This document shows positions 16,219 through 28,327 of a DNA stretch of 64,000 nt, one piece after another; positions within the stretch are counted from its first letter, which is position 1; every line of letters begins with the position of its first letter. The position numbers and the translations under genes are program-made. The notes under the pieces are model-generated. The model searched no databases. It was given only the letters and a program-made list of their open reading frames with translations, and was not told the DNA's origin. Origin of the DNA: Rhabditoides inermis (lineage: Eukaryota > Nematoda > Chromadorea > Rhabditida > Rhabditidae); contig CAWZYM010000206.1 in assembly GCA_963966185.1 (NCBI GenBank), positions 16,001 through 80,000 on the forward strand. Direction: 5' to 3'.

Positions 16219-16781
16219 TCAATTCTTCTTCTCCTCCTCCCGCAGAGCGACCATCTGAAAACAAGGACATAAGCCAAATAGTTATTTCCCGCGCAAAATC
16301 GCAATACGCGCAGCGCTGGCGTAAACAACCACATTAGCGCAACGCGATGCATGCTTGATAGTTTTTTTTTACGTGCCGTGAAAAAAACATCGGTAAAACC
16401 GTTGATATAGAAATTTAACACGGGTGTTTTACTATATATAAACATGTATAAGTATAAATGATACAATTTAACAAAAAAAAACCGACCCTCTCTCGGATCT
16501 TGCCCATCTGGTAGGCCAGGTCGGGGTAGAGGAAGGGCCGGTGGTCGTTGCGGTGGTCGTCGCAGCTGTACTGCTCGCCGTAGTAGGCTGCAGAGGGAAT
16601 CTCTCTCTCTCTCTCTCCCTCTCTCTCCCTCTCTCTTTCTCTCTTCTCTCTCCCCCCTCTCTTCCGTCTTTCTCTCTCAGTCATATCACAAAGACATATA
16701 GAGAGAAGTCGAGAGTCACCCATCCACCACTCTTATCCACCTCCACCAGATTGAGAGAGACATCCCACCCACCCGGTGGTC

Positions 16782-16858
<77 letters not shown>

Positions 16859-17589
16859 CATCTCCCCTGTCTCTCTTTCTCTCACCCACCCGGCGTGGAC
16901 ACGGTGGCCTTGTGTCGGTTGACGCAGTAGCGGCGGAAGAAGCGCTGCACCTTCTCCTCGATCTGCAAACACACAACGACATATCGACTCCAACCAATTC
17001 ATCAAGGTCCCTAAGACCACACACGACGCCTGATCCAATACACAATCTCAGCTTCAACAAGTGTATCCAAACCCACGGTGCCTCAGCAATCTATGGGACC
17101 CTCGGACCCTCCTCCCCCTCTACCCACCTCCTCATAGCTGTACTTCTCCCCCCACAGCGGGACCAGGGCGTTGAATATGGCATAGGGACCCATGCATCCG
17201 GGACGGCGGAGGCGACCAATCACAGACAGCTCGTCGTAGGTGAGACCGATCTCGTCCTGTGACATAATCATCTCTCTCCCCCCTCTCTCTCCACCTCTCT
17301 CTCTCTCCCCCCCCTCTCTCTCTCCACCTCTCTCTCTCTCTCCATTTCTGTTCCTCTCTTTCTCCCCCTCTCTTTCCGCCTCTTATTTTCTGTCCCTTAT
17401 CCAGTTTTATTCGACAATGTACGTTTCATTCACCACCCATGTTTCGCAAGTTACAATATTTGACAATGTGATTGAAGAAAAAGCAAATAAAACAAACAAA
17501 AACAAAACCCACCTCATCCGTCTGCGTGATCTTTCCGTCGACCAGAGGACGCAGCTCGGCGGTCGGGACAGAGTCGAGGATACTGGAAG

Positions 17590-17626
<37 letters not shown>

Positions 17627-19422
17627 CCTCCCTCCCTCCCTCCCTCCCTCCCTCCCTCCCCCTCCCTCCCTCCCTCCCTCACGGTCTCAGACTGTCCATT
17701 CCCTTCTTGTCCGCCGCCAGTACGAGGAACTTCCTCAGGTCGCTCTTGCAGCTCGATCCGATCGGGTTCAGGTCGGCCGACGAGCAGTCGTACTTGGTCA
17801 GGTAGCCCACCAGACTGCAATTTGATAAAAAGGAGTATTAAACATGTTGCACATTGTATAATCATCTTCTTTTTCGCCAAACTTCTCTTCACTTCATTTT
17901 TTAACCCCTCAGTCGTACTTGTACTTGGACATGGTCAGGTAGCCGACCAGACTACAAAGTATTATACTGCATCTATCATGGTTGTGCACTTCCCCCTTCG
18001 GTCATATCGTTTATACTCTGCTCCAGAGCGATAGTTTTCGATCTACCTCGCTTGCAGTTCGAAATACGGTGCCATAACCATCTGCCTCTCTTGTTTTGCG
18101 CTCTATTGCCGAGAGCTGACTCCGTCTTCCTCTGATCTACCCCATTGCGCGCAACTTATTGCGAGCATGAAACTATAGCCCCTTTTGTTTTTTGCTTCTC
18201 TTTTATTATGAAAGCTGTGCATCTCAACATTCTTGCTTCAACATTTCACTTTCAAACACGTTTCAACCATAAACTATACACTCCCAGCCAACGCTTGTAC
18301 AATCCTTCGGCCATCCGAACTTCCGAACTATTGTATGAACGAAAATTGATTATTCACTACCACTTAACTTACGTTTCAAGAATGAACTAAGCGCCCACCA
18401 AATCAAATTTAATTTAATAGATTCCATGCAATCTTTATAATTGTCCTCATTACTAATTACTACATGATCAGACTGTTTCCCTCCCCATCTCTCTCCCTTC
18501 CCCTCCCCTCCCCCATTCTTCCTCTCTCTCTGTCTCTCTCCCTCTCCCTCTGTCCCATCCCCCCTTCTCTCCCTCCCTCCCTCTCTCTTTCTCCCTCCCT
18601 CCCCCCCCCCTCTCTCTCACTCTCTCCCTCTCTACCCTTCCCCTCTCCCTCCCTCTCTCTCCCTTTCCCCACCTCCCTCTCTCTCCCTCCCTCTCCCTCT
18701 CTCTCTCCCTCTCCCCTCCCCCCCCCTTCCACCTCTCGTCCACATTGCTGCTGCCCAGCACCAGCAGACTGCCCTTCCTCCCCTTGGCGACGAGTGACAG
18801 CTGGGCAAAGAGATACGCCAGCACCATCCTCACACGAGCCTGGATGTTCTGCAGGGCGAGCGACTCGCGCCAGTCCGGGCTCTGCAACATGGCTATTAGT
18901 CTCTCCTCTTGCTATTAGTCTCTCCACATCCGGTCTGGTGGAAGGGACCGAAACCGGATGTGTGCTACGAATTTAAAAAAATAGAACTTCTTTTGATTTT
19001 CTTGGAATTAGTGAATTCGTAATTTGTTTGTTTATCAGCCAGATTACGAGTTTACGACAAAATACACACACACTCTTACAATGAACAACCGCTCTTAATG
19101 AATAGAAAAATATAGGTTTTTTAAAAAAAAAAATCACACTACCACGAAATCCGAGTTTCAGAATCTCAATTTCTCTTTGTATTTCTCAACAATTTCAATC
19201 TGCCCTCCTCTAGCATGACAACTCTATGCAGTACACAGAATACGGTCAATTATGATGCCATACTTTACTTTTACATCTATAACCTATACATAACCTAGAC
19301 AACCCTCTGTCAGTTAGTTTGTCTGTCTCTCTCTGTCTCTCTTTCTCTCTCTCTCCCTCTCTCTTCCTCTCTCTTCCTCTCTCTCCTTCTCTCTCTCTCC
19401 CCTCTCTCTTCCTCTCTCTCCT

Positions 19423-19494
<72 letters not shown>

Positions 19495-19949
19495 CCCCCT
19501 CACCCACCGCAAACGACGGCACAAATCCGGCGGCCAGCTGGAACACTCCCAGCAGGGCCGACAGCACCGTGTCGATCAGAATACTGGAAACACATCAACC
19601 ATGACGTCACGAAACCCGGACCACCCACGACGCAAGATGATCCATGACGTCACCCATACCACCCACTATGTCACACCCTCTATGACATCATCCAGACCAC
19701 CTAAGACATCACATTAACCATTACGTCACTGGAACCACCCACCACACCAAATCATCCATCTGTGACGTCACCCATACCACCCACTATGCCACACCCTCTA
19801 TGATGTCATCCAGACCACCCACGACGCTCTCCCACCTCGAGTGGTTCGAGTTGATCTGCTTGGCGAGTCCGCTGGCGAGATCGCGCGTGCCCTGCGAGCT
19901 GTGCTCCGACGCCATGTAGCACGTGAAGAACACCTGCGAGGGAGTCTCC

Positions 19950-20004
<55 letters not shown>

Positions 20005-23000
20005 CTCCTTCCTTCCTTCCCTTCCTCTTCCTCTCTCTTCCTGCGAGGGAGTCTCTCTGTCTCTGTCTGTCTATCTCCCTCCTTCCCCCCTCTCCCCTCT
20101 CTCCCTCACCTGATTACACAGTGCCGCCGGGTCCTCCCCAACCTTGTCTCCATTGAGGTAGTACGCCGGGTCGTCCCTGCCCTCCTCTTTGGCACGCTTC
20201 ACCGTAGCGCACACCTAGAGACGTCACTGTGACGTCACTCAACACCGTGACGTCATTCTTTCGACAACGCCACTCAATATCATCATTATTTCTCCTAATA
20301 ACGAAATCAGCTTCTTACTAAACTCGCCATTCTCCCTTCGAAATTTCGGATGACGCAACTCATTACTGTAGCGTCACTTTTCCTCCGCTGAACTCAACAT
20401 CTTAACGCTATACTCTTTTCGATGACGTCACTCTCTCCCTCCGATGACGTCACCCCCACCCACCTTGTTGCACATGAGGCGCACCATGGCCGCCACCGCC
20501 GCGCTGTCCTGTCCGCCCGAGAGGGGAAGAAAGAAGCCCGACTGAAACCAAAGTTTCCATGTTTCCTTGATTGACTGAAAGACCCCGACAACATAACAAC
20601 GCTTATAGGATTTATCTATTTGCGAGTTACACACAAATATTTTCGAGTCCCGCACGCTCAAAAAGCACTATCGTAAGCACTTGCTCTTGCATCTATCGAT
20701 TCACTTCAGAAAAGCATAATGATTCCTTCATATCGAATTAGCATCGGCGACCACACTTTATTTTTTTCAAATATAGTTCACCAATCAGATATTGCAGCAC
20801 TAGAAACATCATTTCAATCGGGTTATATATTCACTCAAACTTGATAGTCTTTCAAGAACAAATATTACTCCCTCCGTCCTCACTCCTCCCCCATCTCTCT
20901 CTCTCCCTCCCAATCTCTCTTTCTCTTTTCAGTCCTTCCTTCGTCTCTCACTCTCCTCCTTCTCTCCCTCTATACAATATAATACGTTTATTATGATATT
21001 TTCATCGACTCATAGAGTATCTCTCTCTCTCTCTCCTCCTCCTCCTCCTCTTTCCCTCTCTCCCTCCTCCTCTCACCATCTTGCTCCTCCTCAGATAGTG
21101 CCACAGCCACGCGGGCGGACCCTCGCACATCTCCTCCACAGAACACTTCTGGTGCACCTGCAATCCGGTAACTACAGTACCTCTTATAGCTACAGTACCC
21201 CGAGTGCAGTACCAATCTTGAATCGGATTATTACATTTACTTATCATTCAACTCTGTAGCATGAAAGAACCCATACCATGCTACAGTATCCCTCTCTACC
21301 GTATACCTCTATCGGCTCGGCGAGCTTCTCGCGCGGACTCGTCTTGCAGCACATCTTCCCAGGGAAGGGGACGAGGTCGGGGCCGGGCACCGCGTGGCGG
21401 GACGCCTAGAAGAGTAGAAATTCAGGAACTATGACAGTGCCATTTCATTTATGTGAAAGTATCGGTGTCTGCAAACTGTCAGCTACACTGCTACTACACA
21501 ACACTGGCCAGCTACGAGCTACAACGATGTCATAAATACCCGATCATGTTACGATCTAACTAGCTTTTAGACTTTCACATTTCACAATCACGAATCACAA
21601 TGTATACGCTTCACAGCTCACACAACCACACAACGGGGAGGGACGTGACAATTTCGCTTCTTCTGGTGTTCTAATGTTTCCTCTTCACTTCCCTCTCCAC
21701 TCCCCTCCCATCCGTCATTTCCCCCCGCACTCGTCAGTCCAGCCCGTTTCCTCTACACTGGGCGGTCGGCCCACGTACCGTCCACAATGAACACTATCTA
21801 TCGGTGCGTCTCCTGTTCCTCTCTCTCTCTCTCCCTCCCTCCCTCCCTCCTCTCTCTCCCACTTCCTCCCCCTCTCTCACCCCCTCCTCCTCCCTCTCTC
21901 CCTCCCTCTCTCTCCCTCCCTCCCTCCCTCCCTCCCTCCTCTCTCTCCTACTTCCTCCCCCTCTCTCACCCCCTCCTTCTCCCTCTCTCTCTCTCTCCCC
22001 CTCCCTCTCTCTCTCTCTTTCTCCCTTTCTCTCCCTCCCTCCCCTCTCTCATCCCCCCTCTCCAGATTGCTGGGCCGGAACACGGCACCACCCTCCGATT
22101 CCGAGCACGTCTACGAAGACAAATACCCACCCGTCAAGAAAACGCCGTCAAAGAAAAAGTCGGGCAAGTCCAAGTCCAAGTCCGTCAACAAAAAGAAGAA
22201 GGTGCGACCGTCATAGTAGAACTCTGTAGCTTCACAACCTTTGTAATTGTCGCACACATACACCACCGATCTGATCACATCTCGATCACTCTCCTACTCC
22301 TCCTTGACCAACGTATTTCAGAAGACGCGCAAGACGGGCCAGGACGAAAATGGCACGGGAGGCACAGGCGGCACGCTCACCGACGACACTGGTGAGAGCA
22401 CTACTGATCCCTACAAGTCTGTCCACTGCATTCGTGATGATGCATCCGGCCATGTTCGCTCAATCTCCATAAGCTCAAAACCAGAAAGTGCCCGCTTCCC
22501 CCCCCCCCTCTTTTTCCACAGTAAAATGCGCGAAGAGAGTACTATAAAAGAGAGAGAGAGAGACACGGCCAAAAGCGCATGCAGATTCTGATGTCTGTGT
22601 CCGTATGTCCTCTCTCTTTCTGGAATCAATCTGAACAGATCCGAATCCGATGACCAATAATAGGGGGCACTGGGGGAACGACGGGCGGCGGCGACGACGA
22701 CCCCATCTACGAGGCGCAGCAGCAGAAGCTCGAGGGGGCCGAGCAGGGCAAGGAGCTCCTCTCACCCGACACAAAGGACAGGGAGCAGACTAGGGTGGGC
22801 ACCTGAGCACTCACATATATATACACTCATCGATTCTCAGTAAATTATAGGAAACATTTCAACTCCTTAGCCGGTCCTAGGTCTTGGGGTCTTGCGCCTT
22901 GTTATACAATACACTACTATACGATCGACACAGCTCATGCAGTGCATCTCTGGGCAATCGCCTGAATTGAATAGGCTTTTGCGATTCACATGTTTGTTCA

Positions 23001-24803
23001 CACTTGCCATGTTTGAGAGTCAGAGTTTGTACCAGGACCAAGAAACAGTAGGTCCTTGGGCTGACGGCGGGTGAATCAAGATTAGTGGTTATGTTATCGT
23101 CAATAAAACATTTAGGAGCCGTCCAAGCCGTCTGCCGACAAAGCGTCTCCGAACAAGCCAGTCAAGCCCAAGGTTTTCGTCACTGCGTGAGTTCCGACTT
23201 CAGATAGTCTGTCCAAGCGATATACGTTTCAGCGACAAGAAGAAGATACACAGAGTGACCGCCGACGAGGAGGTTCGTCTTTCTCTCTCTCTCTCTCTTT
23301 CTCTCTCCCTCTCTCTCTCCCACTCCCTCCCTCTCTAGGAGAAGACCGAGTTCGAGAGGGTCAAGGGAGGCGCGCGACCGGCGGCCTGCAAGGACCCCTT
23401 CTTCAAGGGCAAGAAGAGGACGAGCAGGAAGAGCAAGGACAGGGTAAGCTCTCTCCCTCCCCTCTCTCTTATCCTCCCCCCCCCCTCTCCCTCTCTCTTT
23501 CCCTCTCTCTCTCATCCTCCCTCTCTCCCTTCCAGGAAAAGCGCAGCGACAGCGTCTCGCCCTACGCCGCCTCGCCACGCCCCGAAGGCCAGCAGTCTTC
23601 CGGCGGCAGCAACAGCTCTGCAGAGACTGGGTACGGTAACGAGTAACTTGGTTACGGTAGCTGAGCACGGTAACGAATAACTTGGTTACGGTAGCTACCG
23701 TATAGCAACGAGGACTTGAAATCGGCCGAGGACGTGGACAAGAGCGGGTTTCTCGAGCCGCGGCAGGACGACAAGAGGGAGGAGGAGGAAGAGGAGGAGG
23801 GGCCAAAGAAAATCAAGGAGGCCGCAAAGGGTTCGGATCTCTCTTTCTCTCTCTCTCTATCATTCTCTCTCCTTCTAGCCTCTCACTCTCTCCCTACTAT
23901 CTCACTCTCTCCCTATCCCTCTCTCTCTACTCCCTCCCTTGCAGTGACCGTCCTCGATGCGGACAAGTGATCGCCACTCGCCCCTCTCCCTCTTACACTT
24001 ACAACAAACAAGACGAACGAAACAAATTGACAACTTACAATTGCGCCCTCATACACTTAGATCATATTAGTTAGAACTGTAGAACTGTGTTAGAAATAAA
24101 TAAATTTCCAATGTTGTCTGCATTTTATCATAAATCTGTCCGGCTCACGACAAATACGTTTCTCATGCTGCTCAGATTCGACTAGCATCGTGTCAATGCA
24201 ATATCGTCAATATAGAAATTTCCAATATGCCAAGTTTGTCAGAATTTGAGAATTTTGTCGGTATCACGACAAATATGTTTCAGATGCTGCTCAAATTCGA
24301 TGAACATAGTGCCAATGTAATACCGTCTCTACATGAACAGATTAGAAAAATCTAAACCCCCACCTCAAACTGCCCGCTGCTGATCTTCTGTCGGAAGGCG
24401 ATCGTCGCGTTCAGATCCACCAGTGACGTCACCACACACTGCAACAAATACATAATAATGAACATGTTATGATACAAAAGTTGACAACATTGCATCTGTC
24501 TACACGCAATGTTCACATAATGGAATAGTGAAACATAGCGTTTCTATTACTCGAAACTTGAAATAGTCACAACAATAGAAGAATGCTAACTAAACCACCA
24601 CCACCTCGCATTATCCAACATATACACGAATATGCCATTCTGGATAAACATTTGATTTGTGGAATAGAAGAAGAAACTAACCGTGTCCTCGATATCAAAC
24701 TGGCCGGCCTGCGCGAGAAGAGCGCCGTTATGAGCGATGGAAGACATACCTGGAAGGAGTTTCTCTCTCTCACCCTTCACCCTCTCTCTCTCTCTCCCCC
24801 TTC

Positions 24804-24846
<43 letters not shown>

Positions 24847-27002
24847 CTCTTTCTCCCTCTCTCCCCCTCCCTCCTCCTCACCATCATAGTAGACCCTGTC
24901 ACCGTCGCATCCTCTGTGATTCGCGTACACGTACACTCCTCCGACCTGAACGCAACTCGTATGTACTTCTACTACTTAACTTCCACCTCCACACTCCCTC
25001 CTTCTCAGTTTCTGTTTTCACACGCACGGTTTCCACATTCTCTATTCAATGCTCATCCGTTTCGCAAGGGCAACTCAATTCCTCTCCTCCTTTGCCACTT
25101 TCCTTCTCCAACCGTCTCCTTTACACCCATCAGCACGGTATGCACACATCGTAAACCCCAAGTACACCTTGTCATTTCCCTACCTTATTCAATCTCTCCA
25201 CAATTATCCACATACCGTATACCTCATGTCTACCTATCATCTCCATCCCCCACCTTTGCGCACGCTCCCAGCACGAGCTGTCGTATCCGGTAGTTGCTCT
25301 TTCCGAACAGATGGAAGCTGCCGGATGCGTTGCACACAATGTCCACTCCTGCTAGGGCAGCGTCCACGTGAGAACTGGAAAAGATAAAAATGAAACAAGT
25401 AAATATTGCATAGTCCACTTCTCCGAATGCCGAGTTAGAGCAGCGCAAAGATTGCATATTCCATCATCTTCCCTTGCCCCCGAGTGGTCGATTCTCCCCA
25501 GTTTATTTTCCCCGTCGCACCCGCCAAGCCCGGTCTACGTGGACAATTGCTGGATCAACGGTACCCGCCACATGTTCGCTGCTGGCTTTGGAATTTGAGG
25601 AGTTCTCGGAGAACGGAGTTGAACCCGCCGAGTACACTTTCTACAATGGCTGTCGCAACGTCAACCCAAGCGTGAGACCAAGCACACCACACCTTCTTCA
25701 CGTCGGATCCCGACAAGAAGGAACCACCGACAGATACTTCACGCAGACTAAACCCTTTGTGTTTCATCTCAGTTGTTGTATTCTTGATATCGGCAATAAA
25801 TCAAAGATTGCATACGATGCGGCCAAAATCTTACAGAAAAATCTTACAACATGAGCGATGCCACCGTTTCATCATAGCAGATATATGTTATGTTTCCACC
25901 TCAAATCTAATCACACGCTAAAAGAGAAGTCGTAATAATAGGACAAAAGACATATAACCTATAATATTTCCATTTTCCCCCACTGTTTGTCCTTACAAAC
26001 ACCTCTCTCTCTCCTCTCTCTCTCCTCTCTCTCTCTCTCTCCTCTCTCTCTCTTCCTCTCTCCCCCCCCTCCCCCCTTACCTCTTGAATGTCCACAGCTC
26101 CTCGCAGATCTCGAACCCGACCTTTACATTGTCGCCAGAGATGAGCACCCCGTCGCCGAACGGCACAGTGTCCTGGCGAGAATACATTAACCACCCTTAC
26201 AGTAATCAAGAATACAGTATCCAAATTACCTTACAGTAACCAATGTCTCAACTACAGTAATGAGGAAGCCACTGTACTTTCCACTCCTGCACATCATAAC
26301 ATACCGTATACCAACCTGTTTGAATCCGAACTCCTCGCCCAGACGGAACTCGACCGTCTTGCCCTTTGCCTCCCAGCGAGAGAACCAACTGCAAAGACTC
26401 TCTCTCTCTCTCTCTCTCTCTCTAAATCCCTCTTCCTCTTTCCCTTCCTTCAAATTCCTTCCGACGCCCCCGACTATATCTTTTCTTCCTCTCCCCCTCT
26501 CTCCCCCTCTCTCTCCCCCCCTCTCTCTCCCCCCTCTCTCTCCCTCCACTCACCGCCCCTCCCTGTACACATCGTCGTCGCACAGCTTCATCTTCGGTCG
26601 GATGATGAGCAGGCGTCTGCGAGAAATCGATAATCAGATTATACAATCTATAAAATCAATAAAAAATTTTTAATTCACTAATCACATTCTAGAAAGTCAA
26701 TACTCAATAATCAGACTCGCGGAAAACAATAGATTCTATTTGAAAGCGGAACACTTGAGACATTGAAAGCGGAACACTCGAGAATTCGGATATGAATGAT
26801 TTGATTTAAATTGAAAGATACTGCATACTAAACCTCTCTTGTGATCGGCAGTATATAGCAGTCAATCAAAATAGAAATCAATAAATCGATAAATCAATAC
26901 GCACCCATTCGCAAAGGCGACCATGCAGTTGTATTGAACCATGTTGTGTCGGACCGGCATGCCTGTGACGACGACGAGGGAGGGCCACTGGAAGGGAGAG
27001 GG

Positions 27003-27049
<47 letters not shown>

Positions 27050-27765
27050 GGAGAGAGAGAGAGAGAGAGAAAGAAAGAGAAAGAAAGATAGAGTGAAAGA
27101 GAGAGAGGAAAAGAGAGAGAGAGAGTGACATAGAGAGAGGTCCTCCTTCCCCACTTGCTTGCTCTTCTCCACCAGTTCCCGCAGCACCTGCCACGAGTGA
27201 ATCTCCGTGTCGAGCTCAAAAAAGTGGTCCTGGCAACCGTATCTAAAAGCTTCTGTTATATTTCATAGTCGAAGTGTTACTTTTAATGTATGGCATGTTC
27301 CGGGTCGTTTAGAACATATACAAATAACACTTCAACTCCAAACTAGTCCACCCGAATAGCATTCCACAACATGTATGTTTCACACATATACCATAAGACA
27401 ATGAAGAACAAGTTTCATAATGCACTAGAAGCTACCGTAACCGTACCGTACCCACCCGGGAATCTCCAGCTCGGGTCCGAGCCGCAGCGAGCAGCCCTTG
27501 TCGAACGCCTCCTGGCACGCTGAACACAAATCAATCGATAAATCGATTAATCACTGAATATGAAAACACTGAACCAGAAAAAAAACAGAGAAACAGAACA
27601 AGTATGCCTTGAAATAACTAAATAGCGATACTCATTACTCGTCATAAAATCAATAAATCAATACGCACTCTTCTCGATCCTCTCGCGGTTTCCTTGAAAG
27701 TCGAGTGTCCAGTTGTTCACTGTGCACGTCGCCAGCCGACAACGCCGGTCGAACCCCGAACCCAT
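16219..27765 (-). CDS. qns-1: Glutamine-dependent NAD+ synthetase
   Basis: Final step of NAD+ biosynthesis: ATP-dependent amidation of nicotinic acid adenine dinucleotide using glutamine; cytosolic. Twenty-four in-phase exons give 704 aa (human NADSYN1 706). First exon 27669-27765, then 27456-27519, 27155-27242, 26905-26987, 26554-26616, 26316-26388, 26081-26172, 25254-25374, 24882-24945, 24682-24749, 24364-24438, 21307-21405, 21077-21157, 20464-20541, 20110-20214, 19836-19933, 19508-19583, 18733-18881, 17683-17814, 17513-17582, 17128-17256, 16890-16962, 16487-16587, last 16219-16254. The N-terminal nitrilase-type amidase keeps the triad Glu49 (LGPELEI), Lys119 (RPKMKL) and Cys179 (FEICEELW). 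The synthetase domain has the P-loop SGGQDS at 364-369, then [30 protein letters not shown] and [16 protein letters not shown] immediately precedes the ATG and could be a trans-splice acceptor. Another gene lies in the intron 21406-24363 on the other strand. Confidence 0.96.
17910..17951 (-). pseudogene. Duplicated exon start in qns-1 intron
   Basis: A TAG acceptor followed by TCTGGTCGGCTACCTGACC, then coding-like sequence ending KYKYD and TGA. It copies the first ~30 bases of the real exon at 17683-17814 ([10 protein letters not shown]) with a small internal insertion. If used it would truncate the protein, so it is a decayed exon duplicate or a poison exon. Confidence 0.55.
18062..18178. 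repeat. Dispersed ~120-bp repeat, copy 2
   Basis: Close copy of 7702-7822, here inside a qns-1 intron. Its left neighbour (GAGCGATAGTTTTCGATC) is matched by 63925-63945. Confidence 0.7.
18478..18732. repeat. Pyrimidine-only tract in qns-1 intron
   Basis: About 250 bases of CT/CCCT units ending a few bases from the donor of exon 18733-18881; (GA)-rich in the sense of qns-1. Confidence 0.9.
18925..18962 (+). ncRNA. 3' half of hammerhead-like RNA (copy D)
   Basis: A perfect 9-bp helix CACATCCGG / CCGGATGTG encloses GTC, TGGTG, GAA, GGGACC and GAAA in the same order as the 3' halves of the full copies at 38611, 57114 and 58006. The 5' half (bridge helix, stem I 5' strand, CTGATGA, stem II 5' strand) is missing, so it should be inactive by itself. 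It lies in a qns-1 intron, antisense to that gene. Confidence 0.6.
19595..19835. repeat. Minisatellite with GACGTCA motifs in qns-1 intron
   Basis: Two units of roughly 115 bases share GACGTCACCCATACCACCCA, TCACACCCTCTATGA and TCATCCA GACCACC. The TGACGTCA core recurs at 20220-20460 in the next introns. Confidence 0.65.
21787..23970 (+). CDS. Lys/Glu-rich disordered protein, nested in a qns-1 intron
   Basis: Ten small exons on the plus strand: 21787-21803, 22066-22201, 22322-22391, 22664-22794, 23116-23186, 23233-23272, 23339-23443, 23536-23630, 23706-23830, 23945-23970. All phases agree and give 271 aa starting [19 protein letters not shown] and ending VTVLDADK. Composition is low complexity: Lys/Ser patches ([11 protein letters not shown]), Gly/Thr runs, a Glu run after DDKR, and basic KKTRK and [11 protein letters not shown] blocks that could act as nuclear localisation signals. 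No signal peptide, TM segment or known domain is recognised; function unknown. Introns use CT tracts in the sense strand, and two acceptors end in TAG (TAATAG at 22663, TATAG at 23705). A polyadenylation signal follows at 24095. The steady phase agreement argues for a real gene. Confidence 0.75.
24095..24100 (+). terminator. AATAAA polyadenylation signal of nested gene
   Basis: AATAAATAAA lies 125 bases after the stop of the nested gene, on its strand. Confidence 0.65.
24101..24360. repeat. Two-unit tandem repeat between nested gene and qns-1 exon
   Basis: CACGACAAATACGTTTCTCATGC at 24148 recurs as CACGACAAATATGTTTCAGATGC near 24265, followed in both by GCTCA(A/G)ATTCGA; unit about 117 bases. 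Confidence 0.6.
25375..26080. other. qns-1 intron, 0.7 kb
   Basis: A CT tract next to the upstream exon (26000-26075); no other feature recognised. A short plus-strand frame at 25474-25854 has no family features. Confidence 0.5.
27003..27142. repeat. (GA)n tract in qns-1 intron
   Basis: Fills almost the whole intron between exons 26905-26987 and 27155-27242; here (CT)n in the sense of the gene, opposite to most qns-1 introns. Confidence 0.9.
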
Positions 27766-28327
27766 CTGGAACGCAGAACCAATCGATAAATCGATATTCC
27801 AACTCGTACAATATTCGACGAACTCAACGCTGCGTTCCCTGGATACCCAACATACGTGCGTTTTGAATTCATTACGCCTCACTTCCCTCCCTCCCGGCCT
27901 CCCTCTCTCTCTCTCTCTCCTTCCCCTCTCTCTAACCCAACTTCCTTCTTCACTCCAGATACTCAACGTTTGCAACAAACAAATTCTCAAGCAATCCAGA
28001 AAACGTCACATATCCAGAAAAAAAACGCTTTTATGATCCACAGAAAATGACAGACAGGGGAAAATAAATACTAAGAAAAACCTTATTAAATTATATCTTA
28101 CACACAATCACTTACAACGTATAAACAGAAAACACGCAGAATGATGATGTCCGACTAAGCACAGAGACAGAGGGAGAATAGCCCAAAAGAGAGAGAGAGA
28201 CAGAGAAGAGAAATATCGGTCAGTCTACGAATCACAAAACAACAACACACGCAACCAAGGGGGACACGGGACTACTGCTACGCGGAGCAGCCGTGGTGGA
28301 GCAGGCTGCTCCTCCTCCTCCTCCTCT
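27766..28327. other. qns-1 5' flank and tram-1 3' flank
   Basis: Both genes are on the minus strand, so this 560-base interval separates the tram-1 stop from the qns-1 start. The short distance and the TTCCAG before the qns-1 ATG would be compatible with trans-splicing, which I cannot test here. Confidence 0.45.

Noticed and set aside
24583..25293. 236-codon plus-strand frame
   Set aside because: It crosses several qns-1 exons on the opposite strand and a CT tract; no independent support.
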